From: Pseudeuparius sepicola
Lineage: Eukaryota; Arthropoda; Insecta; Coleoptera; Anthribidae
Direction of reading: 5' to 3'
NCBI GenBank assembly: GCA_963920635.1
Contig: OY987298.1
Span: 62,725,949-62,789,948 of the forward strand
DNA: 64,000 nucleotides
In this document: piece after piece, positions 10,201-20,799 of the stretch
Layout: each line of letters starts with the position of its first letter
Position numbering within the stretch: position 1 is the stretch's first letter
Notes under the pieces: model-generated
Told to the model about the DNA's origin: nothing
The model's database searches: none
The model's input: the letters and a program-made list of their open reading frames with translations, nothing else
Translations under genes and position numbers: made by a program

Positions 10201-12801
10201 TTAGGCGGATGGTGAAAGTACTTTTACAAATTCATGTTTGTTAAGTTGTAGATGTTGGGAAACTTTCTTGTAGAATAGACTGGGACTATACAATTGTTTT
10301 AAAGTCACTGGAAGTAAATTGTAAAACTTAGGTGCAAAGTATGACACGAATCTTTGTGTTGAGGTATGTAGCATTCGAGGGACAGTCACTCGCCCAGCAA
10401 GCACTCCTCGCGTAGGATGCAAGTGTCCGTCTGCCAGCAAGGTAAGCTGATCCTTATTTTTATAACAATACATCAATACAGTCCTTACATACAATAACGC
10501 TACATCCAAAACACCAAATTCAGAGAATAAAAGTTCTGTTGGATACCTTTTTTCTTTGCCAATAATAGTCTTAATGATCATTCGTTGAGTGACTTTTAAG
10601 ACCTCAACACTGGTAGTGTAAGCACCCCCCCAAACGAGCATCCCGTACCTTAAAATAGATTCAAAAAAAGCGTAATACAGTGTTTTTAAGGTATGCACCA
10701 GCATGAAGTTTCTAATGTAATAAAAACTGTAAGTTAGTTTACGCAATTTTTTATTTAATTCAACAAGCTGTTTAGTCCATTTGAGATTTCGATCTAAATA
10801 AATGCCCAAATATTTTATGTCAGTAACAATTCTAAGTTTATTTGAACAACTACATTTTGTTTGGTCCATACTTTTTATTACACAGTTATAATCATGCACT
10901 TTTAGGTTATCAGAGGTTGGAAGATACATATCGTACAAACTAAAATACATAACAGAGGTCTTATTCAAGTTTAAAGTAAGTTTATTTTGTTTTAGCCATT
11001 GACCAATCCGGGCAAATTCTGTTGAGGCGATATTGGATACCTCATTCCAATCTTTTCCTTGCCCCAGAAGAACAGTGTCATCGGCATAGGACACTAATTT
11101 ACCATTTATTTTCTGAGCTAAGAGATCATTTATATAAATTAAGAACATTAATGGCCCAATCACACTACCCTGCGGGACACCAATATTAGAAATGTCAAAA
11201 TCACTGAGTAGGTTATTAATTTTAACACACTGCTTTCGGTTTTCTAAATAATTTTGAAAAAGTTTATTTGGAATTCCTCGTATGCCATAGTTGTTCATTT
11301 TTTCTACTAGTATGCTGTGATCAACCGTGTCAAACGCCTTTGACAGATCTAGAAAAACAGCTATCGGCTTAGAGTTATTATCTATGGCTTCATAAAGAAA
11401 TTTTGTTACGGAAAATAATGCGTCGTCTGTGCTCATTCCCTCCCTAAATCCAAATTGATTTGTCGACAAGATGCTATTATGTTGGAGATGCTTAATCAAT
11501 CTAGTTTTCATACACATTTCAATGAGTTTTGCAAAATTATTTATAACGGAAATAGGTCGGTAATTATTCATTATTAGTTTATCACCACTTTTGTGAACTG
11601 GCGTTACCACAGACCTTTTTAGCGAATTGGGGAATATCCCAGTAGAGAAGCTTAGGTTAAACAAAAATGCCAACGGTTCACGGATAAACGCACTAATGCT
11701 TTTTATGGTCACTGCGGATACCCCGTCTATTCCAGAGCTTGAGCCATTCTTCAGTTTGTATATATTTTCCTTTATTTCATCAGATGAAACAGGTGTTAAA
11801 AACATATTGGATGTACTATAATTAACTTTGTCATTCATAAGCTTTTCAGGTGTAATATTCTTTGCCATTTCCTTACCAATGTTTATAAAATATTTATTGA
11901 ATAAAGTTGCAATATCGTACTCCGAGGTGTGAGTCTGATCACCCTGTTTAATTTTTGTAATTTCACTTTTTTTTGCTTTCCTACCCATACATTCATTCAC
12001 CGACTCCCACATCCTCCTCAAATTTCCCCTATTGTCGTTTATTTTGTTAGTGTAATAATCCTTTTTAACTTTCTTAATTAATCCATTCAACTTGTTTCTA
12101 TAGTCTTTATAGTTTTTAGTGAATTCATTTCCTATATCCCTCTTTTTTAGGATATCTAATTTCATTTTATCTCGTTTGCGTATGCTATTCACAAGACCTA
12201 CAGTTATCCAAGGTTTTATAGGTCTTTTCCTTGGATTTAATTGTGTTGTTACTGTTGCATTTTTTATAGATTTTTTTATTATGTTCTCGAACAACTCATA
12301 CGCTCTGTCAACTTCGCCACAATTATATATTTCTTCAAAACTAGTACTTTGTAATGTTTGTATTAATTTATCTTTATTCACCGACGATACTTTGTAGGGT
12401 ACAGATTTTTGCCGACTTGAGGAATTGTTCGGAAAATTTATTTTTAATATTATGGGATAATGGTCGCTTTCGAAAGTTTGAAGTATGATGGGAATGTATT
12501 TAACTGCACTGTTCAAATGAACAGGGGTTTTTATAAACAAGTGGTCTATACAAGACTCGCTCCTACCTTCTACACGCGTCGGTTTGTTTATGTGTGACAC
12601 AAACCCATTACTGGCCATAATATTTAGGTATTTGTTACTAGTACCGTTTTCCTTTTGCATAATGTGAATGTTAGTATCTCCCACGAAAAGATTAATTCCT
12701 GCTCCACCCTCCCCCGGCAATATTTCGGTAAGATCATCAAGAAACAAATCGATATTGGTTGAAATTGATTGATTGATTGAATTGAAGTGATTGGATGGCA
12801 A
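10201..12801 (-). CDS. LINE endonuclease/reverse transcriptase polyprotein
   Basis: This is 866 codons without a stop, opening at a TTG in the middle of the apurinic-like endonuclease; the frame stays open only to about 12826, so the true N-terminus is missing. Endonuclease motifs seen are VGDTNIH (about 40-46), ESCIDHLFIK (about 83-92) and SDHYPI (about 112-117). Reverse transcriptase occupies about 385-680: VFLDLSKAFDTVDHSIL (about 483-499), GVPQGSVIGPLMFLIYIND (541-559), catalytic YADDTVLL (572-579), LTLNLNKT and KYLGIYLD. A C-terminal region of about 190 residues follows. The protein would nick target DNA and copy its own RNA. Absence of stops over 2.6 kb implies a recent insertion. The truncated copy cannot move by itself. 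Confidence 0.92.
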   Translation of the reverse strand: MPSNHFNSINQSISTNIDLFLDDLTEILPGEGGAGINLFVGDTNIHIMQKENGTSNKYLNIMASNGFVSHINKPTRVEGRSESCIDHLFIKTPVHLNSAVKYIPIILQTFESDHYPIILKINFPNNSSSRQKSVPYKVSSVNKDKLIQTLQSTSFEEIYNCGEVDRAYELFENIIKKSIKNATVTTQLNPRKRPIKPWITVGLVNSIRKRDKMKLDILKKRDIGNEFTKNYKDYRNKLNGLIKKVKKDYYTNKINDNRGNLRRMWESVNECMGRKAKKSEITKIKQGDQTHTSEYDIATLFNKYFINIGKEMAKNITPEKLMNDKVNYSTSNMFLTPVSSDEIKENIYKLKNGSSSGIDGVSAVTIKSISAFIREPLAFLFNLSFSTGIFPNSLKRSVVTPVHKSGDKLIMNNYRPISVINNFAKLIEMCMKTRLIKHLQHNSILSTNQFGFREGMSTDDALFSVTKFLYEAIDNNSKPIAVFLDLSKAFDTVDHSILVEKMNNYGIRGIPNKLFQNYLENRKQCVKINNLLSDFDISNIGVPQGSVIGPLMFLIYINDLLAQKINGKLVSYADDTVLLGQGKDWNEVSNIASTEFARIGQWLKQNKLTLNLNKTSVMYFSLYDMYLPTSDNLKVHDYNCVIKSMDQTKCSCSNKLRIVTDIKYLGIYLDRNLKWTKQLVELNKKLRKLTYSFYYIRNFMLVHTLKTLYYAFFESILRYGMLVWGGAYTTSVEVLKVTQRMIIKTIIGKEKRYPTELLFSEFGVLDVALLYVRTVLMYCYKNKDQLTLLADGHLHPTRGVLAGRVTVPRMLHTSTQRFVSYFAPKFYNLLPVTLKQLYSPSLFYKKVSQHLQLNKHEFVKVLSPSA

Positions 12802-12931
12802 ATAGCTAAAAAATTTTTTCCAATATAATTAGGCGACGATTCAATTTTTTTGGATTTGTGTAAATTTGGTGATAATAATGAGATTATTTCCTTCACACCA
12901 ACTTTCAAAACTATTCAACACATGTCTCATC

Positions 12932-14462
12932 CAGAGCTGGGCAAGTAATTAGGCGAAAGTAATTGAACTGTCAATTAATTCCTTTTCATGGAATTGTACT
13001 TAGTTGGAATTACTTTTGAAATAGAGACAGTAATTGTAATTTAATATCAAGTACTTTTTGAAAAGGAATTGTACTTGTAATTTAAAATCAATTACTTCTG
13101 AGAATTGCAATTCCTTTTTAAAATTCCTTTAATGCAATTACTTTTCCAATTACAATTACTTACACAATCTTGCGGTGCCGGCCGGCGACGGCCCGAGCTG
13201 ATTAATCGGGGAAACCTGTATTGATTTTGGAAATATTGCAACGTTGTTTGGGCCAACCTCGCCAACAAAATGCAATGCAAAATAAATGCGTCATCACTGA
13301 CAAAGTCTGCAATAATTAGAAAAGTTTTTTTAAAATATAATTGTATTCTTCCATCGTCAGCACCAGTCGAGAGACTATTTTCGTTTGCGACATTTGTGAA
13401 TGCCCCCAAAAGGCATGCTTTAACTGATAATAATTTTGAAATGTTGGTAATAATGAAAGCTAACAAAATTTCTTAACAAAGAGGCCGGTTTTTTTATTTT
13501 TCTTATATCTCTTGTAAATAAAAGATTTATTTTATTTCTCTATTCATGTAGCCGTTTATTTTCAGTTTTTTTATTTTCATAGAAACTGAGCTGTGACTCT
13601 GTGAGGCCATTGTGTTTTTAGACATAGGTATTACTATATTATACTGTTACCTACTGAATATAAAGGGAAACTCCTGTTTTTAACGTAGATAGACGAAAAC
13701 TGATATCGGTGTCTGAAGCTCATTTTGTATGATCAACTTAATGGTGAAAACCGCAAATCTGTATCTGTCACCGTTCTTGAGTTACAGAGTGTTTTTCGAA
13801 TATGTGCGTTTTCGAAAAGTGACTTTTTTCAGGATGAAAATTTTGTGTTTTTGTAAAAAAACTTCTCTAAAGCACTTTTTCACGTAGAATCCAATGCAGC
13901 TACTAATTTTTTTTTTCAAGTCAATGGTTTAAGAGTTACTGATGAAAAAATTTTTTTTAATGGAACACCCTGTATATTTTTGCATTTTTTAAAATAGAGC
14001 AAAAAATAACATTCCAAAAATATATAACACTCAATGATTTACTTAGTAGTTATCAATTACTAATAGCTTTTATGATTTTTTTCATCAGTGCCCACCCTGT
14101 ACATTTTATTTATTTTAATTTGAATATTTGCCATTTACAAAGACACAAAGACTTATATTTTTTTGCATCGCAGAACAAATAATTCTTAATATAGTTAAGT
14201 TATCAGTTATGGTTTTTTAAGTAACTAGGTAAGTACCTACCTTATTTTGGTGTCTACAAATTTAATAGAAAATAAAGCAAACAAGAAGTAATTGAAAAAG
14301 TAATTGTTTACATCAATTCCAATTCCAAAAAAAAGTAATTGTAATTGTAATTCAATTACATTTCAAAATATCAAACGAATTGTAATTGGATCTAATTACA
14401 TTCCTACAAAAGTAATTGGAATTGTAATTGGTCAGTTTTCAATTGTAATTGACCCAGCTCTG
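12932..14462. mobile_element. hAT transposon with perfect 8-bp target duplication
   Basis: The 1531-bp element begins CAGAGCTGGG and ends CCCAGCTCTG. It is flanked on both sides by GTCTCATC (12924-12931 and 14463-14470), an exact 8-bp duplication as hAT transposases make. Subterminal regions on both sides are packed with AATTAC/GTAATT words, typical hAT transposase-binding clusters. Only a C-terminal transposase remnant is left inside (13270-13476). Two isolated ACCCTGTA words at about 13970 and 14093 hint at MITE remnants within it. Confidence 0.93.
13270..13476 (+). pseudogene. hAT transposase C-terminal fragment
   Basis: The plus frame ends with the hAT dimerisation motif: LPSSAPVERLFSFATF, then a KRHALTDNNFEMLVIMKAN stretch, then a stop. 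It differs clearly from the hAT relic at 8561-8833, so two hAT families are present. Upstream coding sequence within the element is absent, making this copy non-autonomous. Confidence 0.85.
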
Positions 14463-14470
14463 GTCTCATC

Positions 14471-14670
14471 CTACTTTCGAGCTCCTCAAGAGTCCTAGCT
14501 GACACCATGATAGAGGTATCATCAGCAAAAATTGTTACATGACGACACTTTATAAAATCCGTCATATCATTGACAAAAATTAAAAATAATAGGGGACCGA
14601 GCACAGACCCCTGAGGAACCCCTATATCACTGTCCACAAGCTGCGAATATTCAGCTGCAACCCCACACAA
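14471..14670 (-). pseudogene. LINE 2 reverse transcriptase catalytic part
   Basis: This fragment contains IGVPQGSVLGPLLFLIFVND and the catalytic FADDTSIMV block. The frame runs straight into the hAT insertion at 14462. On the far side (12931-12840, minus) the frame resumes with FESWCEGNNL, the expected W..NNL block of reverse transcriptases, so insertion of the hAT explains the gap. It is inactive. Confidence 0.85.
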
Positions 14671-14699
14671 AATTGCATTCCGTCCAAATAGGAAGATAA

Positions 14700-15110
14700 T
14701 TAGTCCAACAATTTTCCGCTTATGTCACAATAAGAAAGTTTGTTCGAAACAAACTCCTTTTGCAAAGTTTCAAAGGCACGCGACAGATCGAAGCAGAGGC
14801 CCTCCGCGAAATTTCCCTCGTCCAGTGTTTTATAAACAATACTCACAAAACCTCGAGCCGCCCTTTCCGTCGACCTCCCGCCGCGAAAACCATACTGGCA
14901 GTCAGTCAATATTTTGAAGCGATCTAGAAATTCCAATATTCTATTGTAAATATTTTTTTCAAATATTTTGGATAGCGGGTTTAGTATTGTAATGGACCTA
15001 TAATTGTTGATATTTCTAATATCATTCTTCTTGTGTACGGTTATAATCACTCCCATTTTGAGAGCACTGGGAAATATACATGTTGCAAGCATCTTGTTGC
15101 TCAAGTACAC
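14700..15110 (-). pseudogene. LINE 2 reverse transcriptase, N-terminal half
   Basis: The minus frame carries recognisable RT blocks in order: IFPSALKMGVIITVHKKND, NNYRSITILNPLSKIFEK, LTDCQYGFRGGRST and the motif-A block LCFDLSRAFETLQKE. A frameshift or deletion near 14690 separates it from the next fragment. In an intact element this would be the fingers and palm of the enzyme. Confidence 0.85.
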
Positions 15111-16005
15111 CAGGTGTGGACAAATTTTATTTTTTACTTTTTTAATTATTAGGTACTTATGTTATCCAACCCTACATCATTTTTTGATTTTAAATCGTTT
15201 ATTATTTTAATTATTTCATTTAGAAATACTTGACTCCGTCCAACAGTGTTTGGAACAATATTTTTGGGCACTGTACTGGCACTTGACAAATTACCCTTAA
15301 TTTTTTTAATTAATTCTTCCTTCGCCACAGTGGCAAATCTATTCGCAAAAACATTTGCAATTTCCTGAGGGTCTTTCGTCTTTCATCAAGATGCCATTTT
15401 TATCTATCTCTATATTATTTGGCTTTGTTTTCTATATCTATAGTATTTAAATTTTTATTTACAAGTGACCATGTTGTTTTTTGTTTATTTTCACTATGTT
15501 TAATTACATTACTAAAGTAAACTTTTTTTCAGAAGGATACAATTTTTTGTGCTCTTTCTTTTTAGTTTTATACATTTCAAAAATTTCTGAACTACGTGTG
15601 TTTGCTTAGACAAACAAAACAAAAATTTTAGATTGTTGCTGCCTTTTATTATCTCTGGTGTAATCCATTTATTTTTCCTTTTTTGTTTCTTTTTATTTTA
15701 TAAGGGCAATTTGCACCAATAGCTCAATCAAGTGATTTAAATTAAAAATTTTCCACAGCAATATTTATATTGTCTGTATCGTAGATATCATCAAATGATA
15801 CCAAATCCATAAACGACTCTAACATATTCAAATTTAAATCAGACATGCATCTAAATGCTACGATTGATTGACTGACCTCATTTCCACTGGTTGTATTCCT
15901 GGACTCCATATAAAACTCAGCATCCAGAGCTAAATGATCTCCAATATTTGCTTGGTTGGTTGAAATAGACTTAATAGGTCTAATGCTGCTTACTAGGTAA
16001 TCAAA

Positions 16006-16521
16006 GATTATTAATAAAGATTAAGATTATAATAATACCCCAAAAATATAGCGCCAAATATCCAGGTTAACAACAAAGCAGGAAGAAATAACGCAAAGTT
16101 AAGTAAGTCGAATCGATACTGAAAATGGCAAATCTAGAGAATAACAGTAACAGCTGGCAACACCTATGACAGCCTGTTGTTTCATTGGTTGTGTTGTGTG
16201 AATATAGGCAAATATGAATTGTTCTTAAGTTTTGATATTATTTTGTGCTCAAAATAAATGTTACCAATAAATATTAACTATCGATAAATACTCTATATTG
16301 TATAGTCTGGAATCATGAACATAGATACCCAATGAAAATTTAATTTTCCTTATACCTATTATATAGGTTAGTTCTTTGTGTGCCAAATAAAGATAAACAA
16401 AGAGTTCCCCATCCATGTCGCCCTAATTTTGTCAGAAACGAACAGATGTGTGTGGCCCCGGCTATAATAGTCAGTAGTCAACACGCAGTATTATTCGGTA
16501 GTTTTTATAGGTGGTAGGTAC
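16006..16521. other. Unassigned spacer, target of the Phantom insertion
   Basis: AT-rich sequence with no motif I recognise. Its right end, around GGTGGTAGGTAC, is the target into which the Phantom element inserted and also resembles the outer border of the following palindrome. Confidence 0.4.
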
Positions 16522-17831
16522 GGTATCACGACAAAACGTCCCCGTCAAAACATCGCCGCCAAAACGTCGCCGTCAAAAATTCGCCGCGACAAAACGTCGC
16601 GGTCATAAACGTCCCCGCACAAAAACGTCGCTGCCTAAAATGTCGCCGTCAAAAATGTCGCCCTACTAAAATGTCGCGGTACAAAAAAGTCGCCGTAACT
16701 TTCAAGAGATAATATTATCGTCTATATTACCTACTATACACACCTGTCCAAAAATTTTGCACATTCGCTGTACATTCACAAAAGAATTTCCAATCGTTTC
16801 CTTCGAATTGAAATAAAAACATTGTTATGGTTGTTAATTTTATGTACTTAATGAGGTTCTAATAAAAGATGGTTTTTAATTAATATACATACATATTGAC
16901 AAAAACTTATCACTAAACATATTATCATGCAATAATGTCATTAAGTTATCCTATATATACTTTCGGTCCCAAATACTAAAATCCTTTGCTCTTCACGTCC
17001 ACTGTCAAACAAGAGGAATGGGTCACCGGAAAAAGTCGTCTTGTATTGTTCCGCAATTTCAAGATCTAAAAGAGAAGTCGGGGAAGGGAGAGCTCCATTG
17101 GTTGCGACTCTCGTTCTCTGAATTTTTCTCTTCATTGCAGCAATAGATGGCAACTTTGCAGTCGCGGATATCGAGGCCGATTGCAGAACTTCACCTAATA
17201 TTTGTGCAGGATTTTCCAGATGACTAGTTGCTCGTTCTTTTATATGTTGGATGATGTTTTTTGCTGCTACCGTCGCTGGATTAGGTGCATGGTTGTGATT
17301 GTCCGATCTCCAAGTAATTGTCCCTTCGTTGATCCAACATCTTCCTTTGCATCTAAAAGTTGTACATTCGACGCACTTCCAAATTACTTTCCCCTGGGAT
17401 TCTTTCTTGTAGAGAAACCCTCCGTCGACAAGAAGATCTTTTCCTTTTTGACTTTTCACGTAACGCAACATTCTTATAAATGACTATTCACAAGTAATAA
17501 TGCTACTGCATAGTTTAAATATATTAATCCGTTTGTACCTAAAACCAGGTACCATAAGGCCTATATTATTTTATTTTTGTAATTAGATTGTATACTAGAA
17601 CCACATGTTCACTTCATTAATAATTTATTTATTTTGAGGTTACAAATCCGAATAATAAAATACTATACATAAAATACATTTTAGTAGGGCGACATTTTTG
17701 ACGGCGACATTTTAGGCTGCGACATTTTTGTGCGGCGACGTTTTTGACCGCAACGTTTTGTCGCGGCGACGTTTATGACCGCGACCTTTTGTCGCGGCGA
17801 CGTTTTGACGGGGACGTTTTGTCGTGGAACC
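16522..17831. mobile_element. Phantom/MULE element with 9-bp target duplication
   Basis: The 1310-bp element has inverted ends of about 150 bp: GGTATCACGACAAAACGTCC at left and its complement with two changes at right. Inside each end, imperfect repeats of CGACGTTTT / CGACATTTT with a period near 15-20 bp continue. The flanks are GGTAGGTAC on both sides (16513-16521 and 17832-17840), a perfect 9-bp duplication, which fits the Mutator superfamily. The single ORF encodes a FLYWCH domain protein but no complete MULE transposase, so the copy is non-autonomous. Confidence 0.9.
16941..17471 (-). CDS. FLYWCH zinc-finger protein (truncated MULE transposase)
   Basis: The 176-residue frame starts at an ATG inside the Phantom element. 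Residues about 17-65 form a FLYWCH-type zinc finger: GGFLYKKE, IWKCVECTTFRCKGRC and DNHNHAP supply the W, Cys pair and HNH ligands. A helical linker follows, then LLFDSGREEQRILVFGTE, which in full-length relatives immediately precedes the DDE MULE transposase domain. The protein stops there, so only the DNA-binding part remains. It could still bind the element's own ends, but that is inference. The frame is uninterrupted, which suggests a fairly young copy. Confidence 0.8.
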   Translation of the reverse strand: MLRYVKSQKGKDLLVDGGFLYKKESQGKVIWKCVECTTFRCKGRCWINEGTITWRSDNHNHAPNPATVAAKNIIQHIKERATSHLENPAQILGEVLQSASISATAKLPSIAAMKRKIQRTRVATNGALPSPTSLLDLEIAEQYKTTFSGDPFLLFDSGREEQRILVFGTESIYRIT

Positions 17832-18258
17832 GGTAGGTACTAAATAACATAGTAGGAGAGCTAGCGGTTCATCCGACTTACCCGTTTCCCACAAAGCTAG
17901 AAATTTTTTAAATAATGTTTTATTATCGGTCAATTGAGAAAGTAACGTTCTGGCAGGCATCTCGCGGTTGCGTCATCATCCCTTAAATTTTTGAAAATGT
18001 AAAAAAATCTAGGTACTCCCACAAGGCTACAATTCTAATATGTTTTAATTTACATAAGTTTTAGCTTAAAAAAAATTGACAACCTATTTTCATGGTTGCA
18101 AGTATGTGCCAGGCGAGAGTAAAGTTGTCATAGGGCTAGTAATTCGTAACCTGCTCCCACAAAGCTGAAATTTTGAGGGAATATTCTTTTAATAGTTTTA
18201 AAAGAATATGTAAACAGCCAGCCTATTCTGGCGGTTGCAAGTGTCTGCGAGACGAGTA

Positions 18259-19314
18259 CAGGGTGACCCCCAAAAAAGTACCACCCCCATTTATTTTCTT
18301 AATTTTAAGGTATTTTAACCGGTGAAAAGGCACTTCTGTACTAATTTCTTCCAAATTTTCAGAATCTGCTGTCAAAAAAACAATCGAGCATCAAACAAAA
18401 AAGTTACGGATATAACCCCACTTTTTTGAAAGTGAAGCCCAACTTTCTTTTCCATATTTGGATAGGCAATTGAAATCTCTATACGACGATATATATACAG
18501 GGTGTTCCTGAATAGTTGTCGGAATAGGTGTAAATAACAAAAAATTTTGGAGTTTGTTCTTGATATTTTGGAAATCACTCCTGCATGACGCAGGCGCAGG
18601 CAAAATAAGTCGAATTAATCAATATACAGGGTGTGTTGGAGGTAGATTTGAAAATATGCCCTGGAGTAAACTACAATAATTATTTTCAAAGATATGAACA
18701 ACTTTTATAAAGAAGAGTTGTTTGGAATAAGGAGTTATGCCAGAATCCCAATTTTGGGGCGGCTCGGACTATTTTGATTATTTGTGCGATATTTTCCCCT
18801 GTTCAGTTAAAACTAAAAATTATAATATAAAAAGACAAATTATTGTTATTTCCTAAGATTGCATTACAATAATAACAATATTAAAATACCTAAGAATGAA
18901 AAGAGAAAATAATCAAAGTAGGCCGAGCCGCCTCGACATTGGGATTCTGGCATAACTCCTTATCCCAAACAACTTTTCCTTATAAAAGTTGTTCATTTCT
19001 TTGAAAATAATTATTTCAAATTTATCTCCAGAACGCCCTATATATCGATTAATTCCGACAACTATCCAGGGACACCCTGTATATATATCGTCGTATAATA
19101 GAGATTTCAGTTGCCTATCCAAATATGGAAAAGAAAGTTAGGCTTCACTTTCAAAAAAGTGGGGTTAGATCCGTAACTTCTTTGTTCGACGCTTGATTGT
19201 TTTTTGACAGCAGATTCTGAAAATTTGGAAGAAATTAGAAGGCCTTTTCTCCGGTTAAAATACCTTAAAATTAAGAAAATAAATAGGGGTGGTACTTTTT
19301 GGGGTGTCACCCTG
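18259..19314. mobile_element. TACAGGGTG palindromic MITE (layer 1)
   Basis: CAGGGTGACCCCCAAAAAAG at left faces its complement near 19297-19314, with TA at 18257-18258 and 19315-19316. Arms of about 240 bp are well conserved, with GTACCACCCCC and AAGTGAAGCCCAAC words. No coding sequence. Its centre holds two further TA-CAGGGTG pairs. Confidence 0.8.
18498..19079. mobile_element. TACAGGGTG palindromes (layers 2 and 3)
   Basis: Layer 2 spans 18498-19079 with CAGGGTGTTCCTGAATAG facing CTATCCAGGGACACCCTG; the surrounding CGACGATATATATA pairs with TATATATATCGTCG. Layer 3 spans about 18627-19040 with CAGGGTGTG opposite a mutated CGCCCTA. The left arm of layer 2 has about 80 bp not found in the right arm. 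The core (about 18840-18900) is AT-rich loop. Confidence 0.7.
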
Positions 19315-19747
19315 TACTCGTCTGGCAAACACTTGCAACCGCCAGAATAGGCTGGCTGTTTACATAATATTCTTTTAAAACTATTACAAGAATATTCCCT
19401 CAACATTTCAGCGTTGTGGGAGCAGGTTACGAATTACTATCCCTATGGCAACTTTACTGTCGTCTGGCACATACTTGCAACCCTCAAAATAGGTTGTCAA
19501 TATATTTTTTTAAGCTTAAACTTACGTAAATTAAAACGTATTAAAATTGTAGCCTTGTGGGAGTAGATTTTTTTTTATTTTTTTACATTTTCAAAAATTT
19601 AAGGGATGACGCAACCGCGAGATGCCTGCCAGAACAGTAGGTACTTTCTTAATTGACCGATAATAAAACATTATATTATTTAAAAAATTTCCAGCTTTGT
19701 GGGAAACGGGTTAGTCGGATGAACCGCTAGCTCTTATTAGACTAAGA

Positions 19748-20062
19748 GGTTTTCCAGCCAGAGAGTCGCTTATTTATAATATCATTACCAAATTTGTTAT
19801 TTCCAAGCTTTCGCTCTGGATTGAGAGCTTCTTCAGGGAATTAACTAATGGCATTATCATTAATAGATACTCTCCAATTTAGAAAAATTGTAAATCTACA
19901 AACGACGTAAAAAAGAAATTTTCCACCATATTTACTACTTCTTTGGTCATTTTTACATCCATTAGTTAATTCCCTGAAGAAGCTCTTAATCCAGAGCGAA
20001 AGCTTGGAAATAAAAAATTTGGTAATGATATTATAAATAAACGACTCTCTGGCTGGAAAACC
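19748..20062. mobile_element. 315-bp hairpin MITE
   Basis: GGTTTTCCAGCCAGAGAGTC at left pairs with GACTCTCTGGCTGGAAAACC at right. Arms of about 110 bp containing CAAGCTTTCGCTCTGGATT and CTGAAGAAGCTCT are almost identical and flank a loop of about 80 bp. High arm identity suggests recent origin. A clear target duplication was not resolved. Confidence 0.8.
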
Positions 20063-20076
20063 TGTTATTTAGTACC

Positions 20077-20799
20077 ACCTTTAAAAATTACATTACATCA
20101 GCTGTTACCTTTTCACTCCATTATTCGGTAGGTCTAGCTGGGGTGACGCGTGGTAATACATGAAGAGTAAGAAATGTTTCTTGTCATCTGCCTGAAATGG
20201 GCAGATCACGTTCTGTTATATTATCATTCACCCTTTAACCTGACAGTTTAAATCAAAATTCGAACTCCATAACCTTCCGTTTCCATTCCAATTTAGAACT
20301 CATGCGACATTTTGCCCTGAACCAAACAAGAAGATCCTCCGGTTATTAATATGAAACCGGGCTGCGTCCCCCGTTCCCGTACTGTATTAATGTAACGACG
20401 CGACGCCCGAAAATGCCATATATATAGGTACCTTTCAGGGGCAGTTGTTGTTGTCGGGTTTCGACTATTTCCGGGGCTCGAGTAAGTCGCACGTGAGGCT
20501 CGACGAAGGGAGGGGGACGGGTGGGCTCGGAGGGTGGCGGGCGGGGGGCGCCGCGGGACGCCACCGGGCTTTAATTAAAGGGAAACGAGTGCCCCTTGAA
20601 TGCGGCGGATCTCGTGTGCGCGATTAAGGGCCTGTCAAAAACAGAGAATTTCATTTTTTCGCGCTCGTTCTTTAATTCCTTTTTTATCAGCCGGGCGGCA
20701 TTCATCCGAGGTCCGCCGCCGCCGACGTTCGGATTTTTTTTCGTCGGCAGGCACAGCGGCGGGCGGGCGAAACTTGGCTGAAGAAACGGGAGTTGACAA
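20077..20799. other. Spacer and GC-rich island
   Basis: 20077-20340 is ordinary AT-rich sequence. 20340-20780 is a GC-rich island (CGACGAAGGGAGGGGGACGG, GGCGGGCGGGGGGCGCCGCG, CCGCCGCCGACG) with embedded TTTAATTAAAGG, a homeodomain-type word, and a CATATATATAGG TATA-like word. The overlapping frames on both strands are composition-driven. A regulatory island is possible; no gene is supported. Confidence 0.4.

Larger units (their letters stand above)
9878..12835 (-). mobile_element. 5'-truncated non-LTR retrotransposon (LINE 1)
   Basis: This minus-strand LINE has an open reading frame (10201-12801), a roughly 320-bp 3' untranslated region with an ATT trinucleotide stretch just after the stop, an AATAAA word, and a terminal (ATT)n tail at 9878-9909. 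The 5' end near 12800-12835 enters in the middle of the endonuclease domain, so the copy is truncated on insertion, as is usual for target-primed reverse transcription. It interrupts an older LINE (to 16005). The trinucleotide tail instead of poly(A) and the protein style suggest a CR1/Daphne-like or related clade, which I cannot confirm without phylogeny. Confidence 0.85.
12836..16005 (-). mobile_element. Older degraded LINE (LINE 2), split by two insertions
   Basis: Minus-strand reverse-transcriptase sequence runs from about 16005 down to 14471, is interrupted by a hAT element (12932-14462), resumes at 12931-12840 and is cut by LINE 1. Endonuclease-end words (DHLALDAEF near 15930) and a pre-RT region (ANVFANRFATVAKEEL near 15340) precede the RT core. 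The clade differs from LINE 1: its active site reads FADD and it lacks the other's spacing. Several stops and frameshifts make it non-functional. The continuation beyond LINE 1 was not found. Confidence 0.8.
17836..20076. mobile_element. Large multi-layer palindrome
   Basis: The outermost repeated words are GGTACTAAATAACA (17836-17849) and its complement (20063-20076). The arms run through GAGCTAGCGGTTCATCCGAC, ACAAAGCT and CGCGGTTGCGTCATC to about 18257 and their complements at 19316-19737. Inside, TA plus CAGGGTG termini appear on the same axis three times (18259/19314, 18498/19079, 18627/about 19040). At the first two junctions the arms continue right up to the TA on both sides. A separate hairpin element (19748-20062) lies in the right border, and a Phantom element lies just outside the left border. 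Confidence 0.8.
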
